In this document: piece after piece, positions 1-8,984 of the stretch
Numbering within the stretch: position 1 is the stretch's first letter
Layout of the letters: every line of letters starts with the position of its first letter
Program-made: the position numbers and the translations under genes
The notes under the pieces: generated by a model
The model's database searches: none
The model's input: the letters and a program-made list of their open reading frames with translations, nothing else
What the model was told of the DNA's origin: nothing
Assembly: GCA_012522185.1 (NCBI GenBank)
Contig: JAAYKY010000051.1
Span: forward strand, 1 to 64,000
Source: Flavobacteriaceae bacterium
GTDB taxonomy: Bacteria > Bacteroidota > Bacteroidia > Flavobacteriales > Weeksellaceae
Reading direction: 5' to 3'
Length of the DNA stretch: 64,000 nt

Positions 1-731
1 AGGGTTTTGTGAGCGGTATGGCGAGCAGTGTAGTCAGCTCGGTCAGCATGGGGATAAACGCAGCTGCAGGTCTTAGCGGCACGGCAGGGGATGTTTCGAC
101 TATGCTTTTTGGTTCTGCCTCCGGTGGTTTATCTTCCAAACTCGCAGGCGGTAACTTCTGGGAAGGAGCAGCTATAGGGTTAACAGTTTCCGGATTGAAT
201 CACGTGGCGCATAAGATGAGCGGACCCGGAGATGATGAGTTAATAAAAAAACTAACACCTGAACAACGAAAACAACTTGAACAAATTAAATCAGGAACTC
301 AACTTACTACAGAAACTCTTCAAAAAACAGGTTTAGATAAAGTTTTGGACAATTGGATAGAAAACACAGCTTTAGGCAAAAATTTAAAAGTAGGTGTAGT
401 AGATTATCTATCTATGGGCGGAGAAATTTATTATGACCATAAGCTGCAGCAGTATAACGGAATCAGTAAGAATGAATTTACATTTAGGTTTGTTACAAAA
501 GCAACGTCGGGTTTAACATCTGCACATTTTGGTTCTCTTGCTGGAGCGGCTATTGGAGCAGAATACGGAGCGACTGTGGGGGGGCTTGTAGGAACTGTTG
601 TTGGAGCTGGTGTTGGTTTTTATATTGAGAACACTTATTGGAGAGGAATAAAATATTTTAATAATTTTATGCAAAGGATGGATGGATACATTCAAAGACA
701 AGTAATTTTTAATGCTAGAAGAGGATTTTAA
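1..731 (+). CDS. C-terminal end of Rhs-like polymorphic toxin (frame open to window start); glycine-zipper-rich toxin domain
   Basis: Frame open upstream of the GTG at 9; pre-toxin motif GGNFWEGAAIGLTVSGLNHVAHK followed by a unique C-terminus containing GSLAGAAIGAEYGATVGGLVGTVVGAGVGFYIE. Confidence 0.75.
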   Translation, partial: GFVSGMASSVVSSVSMGINAAAGLSGTAGDVSTMLFGSASGGLSSKLAGGNFWEGAAIGLTVSGLNHVAHKMSGPGDDELIKKLTPEQRKQLEQIKSGTQLTTETLQKTGLDKVLDNWIENTALGKNLKVGVVDYLSMGGEIYYDHKLQQYNGISKNEFTFRFVTKATSGLTSAHFGSLAGAAIGAEYGATVGGLVGTVVGAGVGFYIENTYWRGIKYFNNFMQRMDGYIQRQVIFNARRGF

Positions 732-732
732 T

Positions 733-1407
733 ATGGAAGTTTCAAAAAAAGTCTTACGAAAAATGCCAACAGATACTCTTAAAGATTATTTAAAAGAAGA
801 TAATCGATATGTATCCCAAGCTGTGGAATATGCATTTGAAATATTACAACAAGAAAGAGGAATTGATTTTTCTCCTGATGAAGTTTTAAGGATACAAAAT
901 TTAATCCAGAAGAAGACAATAGCAGAACAACCAAGCTATGTTCGAAAACAAGAACAAGAAAATAAAAATTCAGATATTAAGCCTGTAACTAATCAAGCTT
1001 CTATATTTTCCAAAAATAACATAATTTTTTTGTCTATAATCCTTAGCCCTTTACTGGGAGGAGCATTATTGTTTTATAATTTGAAAGTTTTAAAAAAAAG
1101 TAATACTAAAAATATAATTTTAATTTTTTCATATCTTGTTGTATCCTTCCTTTTTATTTTTTTGTTTAATATTTTATATACTAATTATTTACAGGGTTTT
1201 ATTAGTTCGATTTTCAATAGTGATTATCTCAATTTTAGATATTCAGCAACAACATTTAAAATTGCATTTAAAACAATGATTAATTTACTTTTTATAAGTT
1301 ATTTATGGGAAATTTTCTTTGGGAAACATTTTTCATATCAATCGAAGGATATTACCTTTCCTGTAATAATCTGTTTAATTATTTATATGGCATTTTTATT
1401 TTTTTAA
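733..1407 (+). CDS. putative immunity protein with about 4 transmembrane segments
   Basis: ATG at 733 directly after the toxin stop at 731; hydrophobic segments NIIFLSIILSPLLGGALLFY, ILIFSYLVVSFLFIFLFNILY, INLLFISYLWEIFF, FPVIICLIIYMAFLFF. Confidence 0.6.
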   Translation: MEVSKKVLRKMPTDTLKDYLKEDNRYVSQAVEYAFEILQQERGIDFSPDEVLRIQNLIQKKTIAEQPSYVRKQEQENKNSDIKPVTNQASIFSKNNIIFLSIILSPLLGGALLFYNLKVLKKSNTKNIILIFSYLVVSFLFIFLFNILYTNYLQGFISSIFNSDYLNFRYSATTFKIAFKTMINLLFISYLWEIFFGKHFSYQSKDITFPVIICLIIYMAFLFF

Positions 1408-1425
1408 TACCAATAGAAAACCACT

Positions 1426-1614
1426 GCAGTGTAGTCAGCTCGGTCAACATGGGGATAAACGCAGCTGCAGGTCTTAGCGGCACCCCCGGGGATATCTCCA
1501 CCATGCTTTTTGGTTCTGCCTCCGGTGGCTTATCTTCCAAACTCGCGGGCGGTAACTTCTGGGAGGGCGCAGCTATAGGGCTTACAGTTTCAGGATTGAA
1601 TCACGTGGCGCATA
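1426..1614 (+). repeat. Second copy of Rhs pre-toxin segment (collinear with 25-213)
   Basis: Near-identical 189-bp collinear match, offset 1401, no indels seen; ends at ...aatcacgtggcgcata in both. Confidence 0.9.
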
Positions 1615-2012
1615 GAAGTACCGCAAAAGATAGTTTTGAAATAACGGAAGAAATAATAGAGCCAACTACTGGGGAATCAGAAGAGGGTTTTCTGCCTCCG
1701 GGAAAAATAAGATTTGAAGGGTTAAAAGATAAGCACTTAAAACAATTTAGAGTAATTCCGGAAAGTAGTTCTGAATTGATATTACCGAATAACGATATAA
1801 CTTACCAAACGGATGGTTTTTATCACCAAAATACGACAGAAGATAAATACTGGTATAAAATAGGTGGTGGAAGAATGGTTCGAGTAACTTATAATGGTAA
1901 GAGTTTTGATTTGTCAAGATCCATCTTTAATCCTTTGGGGCTTGGTAGCTACATTGGATGGAAACCCAAAAGTGAACCACATTGGACGACTAATCCTTTT
2001 TATAAACAATGA
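1449..2012 (+). CDS. orphan polymorphic-toxin C-terminal cassette (unknown toxin domain)
   Basis: Pre-toxin repeat fused to a new C-terminus (...GGGRMVRVTYNGKSFDLSRSIFNPLGLG...); track ORF from 1305 reads through the end of the preceding gene, internal ATG at 1449. Confidence 0.6.
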   Translation: MGINAAAGLSGTPGDISTMLFGSASGGLSSKLAGGNFWEGAAIGLTVSGLNHVAHRSTAKDSFEITEEIIEPTTGESEEGFLPPGKIRFEGLKDKHLKQFRVIPESSSELILPNNDITYQTDGFYHQNTTEDKYWYKIGGGRMVRVTYNGKSFDLSRSIFNPLGLGSYIGWKPKSEPHWTTNPFYKQ

Positions 2013-2314
2013 TGAAAAAGAGGTTTAAACAGATATTGATTGTCATTTTATTGTTAGTGGTAATATCACTCTCGTACATAATTATTAGTGAATATAAGTT
2101 TAAAAATAATATAATAATTGGTATGGAGTTAGTTGAGATACAAAAACTATATGGAAAGGCAGATAAGGTTACTGAAAATGAAAAAGATATTATTTACATA
2201 TATTATTCAACATTTAATAAAACCGTATTTGTGTTTTCTAAAAAAGAGGGCAAACTAAAAACAAAATGGAAAGAAAATTGGTACTTCATTTATGGCAATG
2301 AAGTTAATAACTAA
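2009..2314 (+). CDS. putative immunity protein, N-terminal membrane anchor
   Basis: Overlaps toxin stop; MMKKRFKQILIVILLLVVISLSYIII signal-anchor. Confidence 0.5.
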   Translation: MMKKRFKQILIVILLLVVISLSYIIISEYKFKNNIIIGMELVEIQKLYGKADKVTENEKDIIYIYYSTFNKTVFVFSKKEGKLKTKWKENWYFIYGNEVNN

Positions 2315-2321
2315 AGCACTC

Positions 2322-2358
2322 ACCGTCCGTCAGTGCGTTGAATCATGTGGCGCATAGA
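2322..2358 (+). repeat. Truncated third copy of pre-toxin segment (3' end only)
   Basis: accgtccgtcagtgcgttgaatcatgtggcgcatagaatg matches the 3' end of the repeat at 4661-4699. Confidence 0.7.
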
Positions 2359-2853
2359 ATGCAGGAAAAGAAATTCATTTATAAAGCTAAACAGCATTTA
2401 GATGAAGCTGGTTATGCCCCATATGGAAAGCCTGAAAAGAACACAGGTTATGCTAACAATATGTTGAAAAGGGTTAAAACTTTGAAAAATATGGAAATTC
2501 GTGCAGGTAAAACAATTACGGTTACTGAAATAAATGATGATCCATCCTATAAGGGCGCACACTTGGGAAATGGGAAAATAGCGCTTTCTAAAAATAATAA
2601 CTACACATTCAAAAGTAATATGACTTTATATTTAACTTTATATCATGAATCATTACATGTTGTTTATGATTTCAGTCCAGCTATGAGTATTTACTTAAGA
2701 TCTTCATATAATGATACCAATAAAGCAGGTACCTTAGCAGAGTGGGAGCATTATCTAATTTTTAAAGAAATGAATTCAATATTAGTCAATGGGACAGGTA
2801 CGTTTGGGATAGGAGAAGGATTGAATCCATTAAAAAGATTATTTAGACAATAA
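2338..2853 (+). CDS. orphan toxin cassette, HExxH metallopeptidase-like C-terminal domain
   Basis: LNHVAHRM junction (TTG start), HESLH motif at 2644-2658, downstream EHYLIF; similar to 3422-4021. Confidence 0.65.
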   Translation: MNHVAHRMQEKKFIYKAKQHLDEAGYAPYGKPEKNTGYANNMLKRVKTLKNMEIRAGKTITVTEINDDPSYKGAHLGNGKIALSKNNNYTFKSNMTLYLTLYHESLHVVYDFSPAMSIYLRSSYNDTNKAGTLAEWEHYLIFKEMNSILVNGTGTFGIGEGLNPLKRLFRQ

Positions 2854-2857
2854 AAAT

Positions 2858-3388
2858 ATGGTTATGAAATTAATTATAGTATTAAATATTCTCATTTTAT
2901 TTTCATTTTGCACTTCTACTAAAGATCAAAATGAAGGTATTTCTCCTTATGAAATAGTCTTAGATAATGAATTTCCACGTAGCGATGTTAGAGAGTTAAT
3001 TTTGAATTTCCAACTATTAAATGACGATCGAGTAAAAAAACATGTATGTAAGCAAATGATTGAGGAAGTAAACTCAATAGACTTAGAATTCTTATGCTCA
3101 TTTAAAAATGATAATGCCTTTCAGACAATAGAACAATTAAAGTTAAAACGAAATTACTACGTTTTTGATAAAAAAAATCTATCTGAATTTGAGCCAAATA
3201 ATTATGAAAATATGCCTTATGGAGTAATTAGTTTATCCAATATTTTAACGACAGATGATCCCAACATAATATTAATTTATATTGAAAAATATTTTAGTGG
3301 ATGGGATGGTTTTGGAAAAGTATATGTTTTGAAGAAAAAAGAAAATCGTTGGCATATCAAGAACATATATACTTCATGGAAATCTTAA
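2858..3388 (+). CDS. putative lipoprotein immunity protein (GWDGF family)
   Basis: Lipobox-like LFSFC; C-terminus FSGWDGFGKVYVLKKKENRWHIKNIYTSWKS resembles 4023-4583 product. Confidence 0.6.
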   Translation: MVMKLIIVLNILILFSFCTSTKDQNEGISPYEIVLDNEFPRSDVRELILNFQLLNDDRVKKHVCKQMIEEVNSIDLEFLCSFKNDNAFQTIEQLKLKRNYYVFDKKNLSEFEPNNYENMPYGVISLSNILTTDDPNIILIYIEKYFSGWDGFGKVYVLKKKENRWHIKNIYTSWKS

Positions 3389-3421
3389 TGAGTGTTATCA
3401 GAAGTGTAATAAATAAATAAA

Positions 3422-4021
3422 ATGATATTCTTCGGTACGGTTTCTAATGGTTTATCTTCCAAACTCGCGGGCGGTAACTTCTGGGAAGGTGCAGCGATAG
3501 GTTTAACCGTTTCCGGATTGAATCATACAATGCATAAGATATCATTCAATAGATTTGTTAAAAAATGGACATATAGAGTTCAAGAAGAGCTTGATGCGGC
3601 TGGGTATGACCCTGATGGAATCCCCCAAGCTACAACCAGCTATGGAAATACTATGATCAGCAAATTAAGAACTTTGCAAATAATGAATCGTAGTGCTAAG
3701 GGGAAAATACGTGTTACGGATATTAAAAATGACCCAAAAATTAGGGGAGAAGCAAATTCAGAAGTTGGACTTCGTTTATCCAATGCCAAAGGCTCTTGGA
3801 CTTTTAAATCTAATACGACATATGCATTGGTTTTAATACATGAAGGAGCTCACATCATGTTTGATGTTTTGGGTACTTATTTTCAAACCGGAGATCATGA
3901 GCATTATCAAATTTTTAGGGTTTGGTTGCTCCCTATGATTAATCTAAATACTTCAGCTTATGGATTGTATGATGAATTCAAAACATATGCTGAAAAAACC
4001 CATCAATCCTCAAAATTATAA
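3422..4021 (+). CDS. orphan toxin cassette, HExxH metallopeptidase-like C-terminal domain
   Basis: Pre-toxin repeat SNGLSSKLAGGNFWEGAAIGLTVSGLNH; HEGAH motif at 3839-3853; EHYQIF. Confidence 0.7.
   Translation: MIFFGTVSNGLSSKLAGGNFWEGAAIGLTVSGLNHTMHKISFNRFVKKWTYRVQEELDAAGYDPDGIPQATTSYGNTMISKLRTLQIMNRSAKGKIRVTDIKNDPKIRGEANSEVGLRLSNAKGSWTFKSNTTYALVLIHEGAHIMFDVLGTYFQTGDHEHYQIFRVWLLPMINLNTSAYGLYDEFKTYAEKTHQSSKL
3449..3540 (+). repeat. Fourth copy of pre-toxin segment
   Basis: ggtttatcttccaaactcgcgggcggtaacttctgggaagg... close to 126-217. Confidence 0.85.
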
Positions 4022-4022
4022 A

Positions 4023-4583
4023 ATGAAAAAGACTTTAATATCAACATTGTTTTTTTTAATTCTTTCGTGTCAAACTCAAAAGTTTAATAAGGAAAATGAT
4101 ATTATATATAATCTATTAATTGATAAGATATATCCCAATTCTTCCGATAGCTATTATAAAAAAATTATTATAGGAGAATATACAAAAGCTGGAGAAGAAA
4201 TACATCAAGAAATTAACATTGAAAAATTACAAGACAAATTTCCATCCATACAAAGTGAAACCTATTTGAATTTTATAGAAGTAACAGAGAACACTAAGAG
4301 ATTAACCCTATCACTCAATAGGGAATATCAAATAATTAGTCAGAGAGAAGAAAGTATTATTTTTTATAAACCCGAAAATTGGAATGAGTTTTACATAAAA
4401 TATCCTCAAACAAACGGATTGATGAAATTATCAGCAGTAGGTTTTAATAAAAATATAACACAGGCATTAGTATATTGTGAAAATATTGCAAATGGTTGGG
4501 ACGGATTTGCTTCGATTTTCTTTTTTGAAAGGAAAAATGGAAATTGGACACTTATAGGAATCTATAAGCTTTGGGTCAGCTGA
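4023..4583 (+). CDS. putative lipoprotein immunity protein (GWDGF family)
   Basis: ATG at 4023 right after toxin stop; lipobox LILSC; IANGWDGFASIFFFERKNGNWTLIGIYKLWVS. Confidence 0.6.
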   Translation: MKKTLISTLFFLILSCQTQKFNKENDIIYNLLIDKIYPNSSDSYYKKIIIGEYTKAGEEIHQEINIEKLQDKFPSIQSETYLNFIEVTENTKRLTLSLNREYQIISQREESIIFYKPENWNEFYIKYPQTNGLMKLSAVGFNKNITQALVYCENIANGWDGFASIFFFERKNGNWTLIGIYKLWVS

Positions 4584-4915
4584 TGTTCTTCGGCATGGTT
4601 TCTAGGGGATTATCTGCTGAGCTTACAGGCGGTAACTTCTGGGAAGGTGCAGCGATAGGTTTAACCGTTAGTGCGTTGAATCATGTGATGCATAGGATGA
4701 GTGATCCACAAAAATATAATCTTTTGGAAGCACTTGAAAATAACGGATTTGATGACCCAATGAATACTGATTTAGTGGAAAAAGTTCCCTTAGTCAAAAG
4801 GATGCATAAAAAAGCGAGACGCCCTGAATACTATGCAAAGAATAATCCCGCAAATAGTGATGAGAGGACAAAGCAGTACATAAGACGATTGAGGCAAAGA
4901 CTGCAAAACAAATAA
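4584..4915 (+). CDS. terminal orphan toxin cassette, short C-terminus, no immunity gene seen
   Basis: MFFGMVSRGLSAELTGGNFWEGAAIGLTVSALNHVMHRM plus about 70 aa; track ORF starts at 4571 overlapping upstream stop. Confidence 0.5.
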
Positions 4916-5090
4916 TTACACATCATCAATTATAAAAAAAAAGTTACAATAAAACTTTTAATGCAAGAAGTTAAGCTTAGATAAAAATCAGATTTGAAAT
5001 CATCTTAAAAATTCACCAAAACTCCCCGATTTAAGATTTGCAGGAATGCTTCAGGAAGTTTAATTTAGCAAATCTTAATTAGACAAAACA

Positions 5091-5948
5091 ATGATAGCAA
5101 TTGCAGACAGCGGCTCGACCAAAACGGATTGGGTAATTTTAAATGAAGATTTAACCGAAAATTTCAGAACCAATACCATCGGATTTAATCCTTACCACAT
5201 TGATGCCAAATCCATTGAAGCGGAAATGTTCAAAAACCAAGAGCTGAAAGCCATTGCAGATCAAATCACAAAAGTTTATTTCTACGGCGCCGGTTGTTCG
5301 GCCGATTTTCTGCGTGAAATCGTAAAAAACGGTTTTAAAGATTATTTTACACAAGCCGAAATTCACATCGACCACGATTTATTGGCGGCTTGTTATGCGG
5401 TTTATCGCGGCACTCCTGCCATTGTTTGCATTATGGGAACAGGTTCAAACGCTTGTTATTTTGACGGAGAAAATCTGAAAGAAGCTACTCCTTCCCTCGC
5501 CTATATTTTAGGCGACGAAGGAAGCGGAAGTTATATGGGCAAAAAATTATTGCACGCATATTTTACAAAAAAAATGCCGAAACATATTGCCAATAAATTT
5601 CACGAAACCTATAATCTGACCATCAGTGAAATGAACGTAAATGTTTACCAGAAACCACTTGCAAATGCTTATCTGGCTTCGTTTAGCAAATTCGTTTACG
5701 AATACAAAGATGAGCCATTTATGCAAAATCTGATTTATACTTCGATGGAAGCATTTTTTGAAAATCAGGTTTTACCCAATCCCGAAGCAAGAGTTTCGGA
5801 AGTGAATTTCATTGGTTCTGTGGCGCATTATTACGAAGAAATCATTCGCGCGGTGGCAGCGACTTATCATCTGGAAGTCGGGCATATTGTGCGAAAACCG
5901 ATTGACAATTTAGTGGATTATCATAAAACTTACATTCTTTCGAAATGA
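5091..5948 (+). CDS. BadF/BadG-type ATPase / N-acetylglucosamine kinase family
   Basis: MIAIADSGSTKTDWVIL; GTGSNACYFDG; GDEGSGSYMGKKLL. Confidence 0.8.
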   Translation: MIAIADSGSTKTDWVILNEDLTENFRTNTIGFNPYHIDAKSIEAEMFKNQELKAIADQITKVYFYGAGCSADFLREIVKNGFKDYFTQAEIHIDHDLLAACYAVYRGTPAIVCIMGTGSNACYFDGENLKEATPSLAYILGDEGSGSYMGKKLLHAYFTKKMPKHIANKFHETYNLTISEMNVNVYQKPLANAYLASFSKFVYEYKDEPFMQNLIYTSMEAFFENQVLPNPEARVSEVNFIGSVAHYYEEIIRAVAATYHLEVGHIVRKPIDNLVDYHKTYILSK

Positions 5949-6646
5949 AGCAAGAAGAAATCGTTGTAATTTCCTACAACACGCCGCACCGTAAAACCCA
6001 GGATGTATTGTTTCAACTGAAAGCCAAAGGATATCAGAACGTTACGGTTTTGGCTTTGCCTTTTGTCCTTCGTGAAAATCCATTCAAACCGATTTATGCG
6101 CACCGTCCTTCCACAGCAATTGATGTGATGCCAGAGGTTTTATGTGAACGTCTTCATTTCCGATTTAAAGAAGTAAAAGTGGACGAAATAAATGCTTATC
6201 TGAATCAACATAAAGCCGATTTCATCTTGATTGCAGGTGCCGGATTATTGCCTGATGAATTGGTTGAAAGCCATAAATTGATTAATTCCCATCCGGGTTG
6301 GTTGCCAAAAGTTCGTGGATTGGATTCTTTGAAATGGGCGATTCACAACCAGCAACCTTTGGGTGTGACTTGTCATTTTGTGGATTCGGAAGCCGATGCC
6401 GGTTTCCTGATCGAACAACGAGAAGTTCCAGTTTATGCCAACGATACTTTTCATTCGGTGGCTTATCGTCAATACGAAATTGAAATCGATATGCTGGTAA
6501 GTTCCATTGAAATCATTCCTACCAGAACTGATTTTCCTTCGCTCAGTACAACTGAATTTGAAGCCACTCGCCGAATGCCCAAATCGATTGAGGAGAATTT
6601 AATGGTTGATTTTGAAGTGTATAAAAAGAAATTGCTTCAGAATTAA
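5945..6646 (+). CDS. formyltransferase family protein
   Basis: NSHPGWLPKVRGLDSLKWAIHNQQPLGVTCHFVDSEADAG. Confidence 0.75.
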   Translation: MKQEEIVVISYNTPHRKTQDVLFQLKAKGYQNVTVLALPFVLRENPFKPIYAHRPSTAIDVMPEVLCERLHFRFKEVKVDEINAYLNQHKADFILIAGAGLLPDELVESHKLINSHPGWLPKVRGLDSLKWAIHNQQPLGVTCHFVDSEADAGFLIEQREVPVYANDTFHSVAYRQYEIEIDMLVSSIEIIPTRTDFPSLSTTEFEATRRMPKSIEENLMVDFEVYKKKLLQN

Positions 6647-6812
6647 TCCATAAAATTAGATTATTTGATTATTCTTTTTGGTTTTACTCAAATTAAATCA
6701 CTCCCTTTTGATTTTTTACTCACCTGATAATCAGTCTGTTGGTTGATTATTGTGAGGATTTTATTATTTTTTTTCTAAAACTGTAACAACATAGAATTAA
6801 CTTTCGTCTTTT

Positions 6813-7367
6813 GTGCAGAAACAGATTACCGAATTGAAACTATTTCAATTAAATAAAGAGCATCAATTATTGAAACAATGTCAGAAAGGCGACCGACAGG
6901 CGCAAATGACTTTGTATGAAAAGTATGCGCATGCTATGTATCAGGTAAGTAGAAACATAATAAAAGACGAGATGAAAGCTGAAGAGGCCATGCAAGACGC
7001 CTTTTTGTCGGCATTTGAAAAAATGAATGAATTCAAAGCGGAGGTTACTTTTGGGTCTTGGTTGAAGAAAATTGTCATCAATAAATCCCTCGATTATTTG
7101 AGAAAAGATAAAATGTATCAAAATACAGAATCGGCGGATGAACTTCAATTGGTAGAGGAAACAGAGGAAATTGACTTGAGTGAAAAGATTGAAGCCGTGA
7201 AAAAAGCAATGAATGATTTGCCTGAAAATTATCGTATCATTCTCTCGCTTTATTATTTGGAAGGATATGATTACGAAGAGATTTCCGAAATATTAAATCT
7301 CAGTTATTCGAATTCAAGAGTTATGGTTAATAGAGCTAAAAATAAGTTAATTACACTTTTAAATTAA
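6813..7367 (+). CDS. RNA polymerase sigma-70 factor, ECF type
   Basis: Sigma region 2 and 4 pattern (LYEKYAHAMYQVSRNII..., LPENYRIILSLYYLEGYDYEEISEILNLSYSNSRVMVNRAKNKL). Confidence 0.9.
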   Translation: MQKQITELKLFQLNKEHQLLKQCQKGDRQAQMTLYEKYAHAMYQVSRNIIKDEMKAEEAMQDAFLSAFEKMNEFKAEVTFGSWLKKIVINKSLDYLRKDKMYQNTESADELQLVEETEEIDLSEKIEAVKKAMNDLPENYRIILSLYYLEGYDYEEISEILNLSYSNSRVMVNRAKNKLITLLN

Positions 7368-7368
7368 A

Positions 7369-7932
7369 GTGATGATGCAAGATAATTGGAGAAAAATATT
7401 TGAAGATAACAAGGAGGAATTCAGAGAAGAATTTCAACTTCCTTCTGGTCATGAAAAACGATTTTTAGGGAAACTTGATCGTGAATTTCCAGCAGTTGAA
7501 AAACCAAAATTTAATTATTGGAAAGTAGCTGCGGTTTTGATTCCTTTGATGATGCTTTCGATTTATTATTGGGTAGAAATGCGGCCGGAAAAAATGGAAA
7601 ATCCAACCTTTACATTGGCTGAATTTTCTCCCGAATTGGGCGAAGCTGAAAACCATCTCTCCTATCTCGTGGAGATGAATGTTGAGAAAGTCAAAGCGAT
7701 GGAAACGGGAGAAAATCGTGATTTGGTTGAAAATTCACTCCTTCAAATTCAAAATTTACAATCCGATTATAATTATTTACTCAAAGATTTAAAAGAAAGT
7801 GGCGGTAATCCACAAGTGATGAAATCCGTACTTATGAATTTACAATTACAAGTCGAAGTTTTAGAAAAAGTACTCATGAGAATCCAAACCATTCAAGAAT
7901 TTAAAAACAATCCAAATGAAACGATATTATAG
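7369..7932 (+). CDS. putative anti-sigma / membrane-anchored protein
   Basis: Directly after the sigma gene; single TM (KVAAVLIPLMMLSIYYW). Confidence 0.5.
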   Translation: MMMQDNWRKIFEDNKEEFREEFQLPSGHEKRFLGKLDREFPAVEKPKFNYWKVAAVLIPLMMLSIYYWVEMRPEKMENPTFTLAEFSPELGEAENHLSYLVEMNVEKVKAMETGENRDLVENSLLQIQNLQSDYNYLLKDLKESGGNPQVMKSVLMNLQLQVEVLEKVLMRIQTIQEFKNNPNETIL

Positions 7933-8953
7933 CCTTTTCCTGTTCATTTTCCTTGGATTTCAATTCGCTTCCGCAACGAGCCCTGAGGCGATTGAAACCA
8001 AAGTCATCGATAAATCCTTTACGGTAAATCCCAATGCAGAATTGAGAATCAATAATAAATACGGGAATATCAATATGACCACATGGGATCGAAATACCAT
8101 TGAATTCCATATCGAAATCAAAGTGGACGGCGCAAATGCCGATCGCGTAAAAGATCGAATTAATTCAATTTCAGTTGAGTTTAAAGCTAATCCCAATTTG
8201 GTTTCGGCCGAAACAATCATCAAAAATATTCGGAACAGCAATAATATCAACATTACGATTAATTATTTCGTGAAATTGCCAAAAACCAATAATATCAACA
8301 TCACCAATCGTTATGGAAATATTTCGCTGGATCAGCTCAAAGGGAGCTCAGTTATCCAATTGGATTATGGGAATATGAGTTTGGGTAAAATGGAAAATGC
8401 ACTGAACACTTGGGATTTGGACTATGTGACTTCTGCCAATGTGGATTTTGTGAAATCCGTTCATATGGATTTGGATTATAGTAAAGTCAACATCAAAAAA
8501 TCAGAACTTATCAATTTAACAGCCGATTATAGCGATGCGAGTTTAGGAGAAATCGGTGATTTGCTAAGTCAAATGGAGTACGGAAATCTATTTGTAGAAC
8601 AGGTTAATTCCCTTTCGGGAGTGGTTGCTTATACCAATGTAAAAACAAATACTTTGAACACAAGTTTTGTGATGAATATGCGCTACGGCTCTCTTTCGAT
8701 AGGGAATGTCCGAAAAGGTTTTAATAAAATTTCGATTGGCGCTGATTATTCAGATGTTTCCGTTGGAATTGGCTCCAACGTTGGATATAAACTAAATGGA
8801 AATTTCAAATACGGTGGATTGAAATTCCCTTCACATCTGAGTATGTCCAAACAAATCGAAAAATCTACGGCCAAAACTTACGAAGGCACGGCCGGAGACG
8901 GATCCGGAGAAATATTGATCAATATGAATTACGGAAGCGCAAAAATCAAATAA
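7916..8953 (+). CDS. secreted adhesin-like beta-repeat protein
   Basis: Signal peptide, repeated NxYGNI/DYSD motifs; overlaps the upstream gene. Confidence 0.5.
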   Translation: MKRYYSLFLFIFLGFQFASATSPEAIETKVIDKSFTVNPNAELRINNKYGNINMTTWDRNTIEFHIEIKVDGANADRVKDRINSISVEFKANPNLVSAETIIKNIRNSNNINITINYFVKLPKTNNINITNRYGNISLDQLKGSSVIQLDYGNMSLGKMENALNTWDLDYVTSANVDFVKSVHMDLDYSKVNIKKSELINLTADYSDASLGEIGDLLSQMEYGNLFVEQVNSLSGVVAYTNVKTNTLNTSFVMNMRYGSLSIGNVRKGFNKISIGADYSDVSVGIGSNVGYKLNGNFKYGGLKFPSHLSMSKQIEKSTAKTYEGTAGDGSGEILINMNYGSAKIK

Positions 8954-8984
8954 TCAGAAATCAAATAATCAGAAATCAAATAAT
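8945..8984 (+). repeat. 15-bp direct repeats (ATCAAATAATCAGAA, about 2.7 copies)
   Basis: atcaaataatcagaa|atcaaataatcagaa|atcaaataat directly before ATG 8986. Confidence 0.85.
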
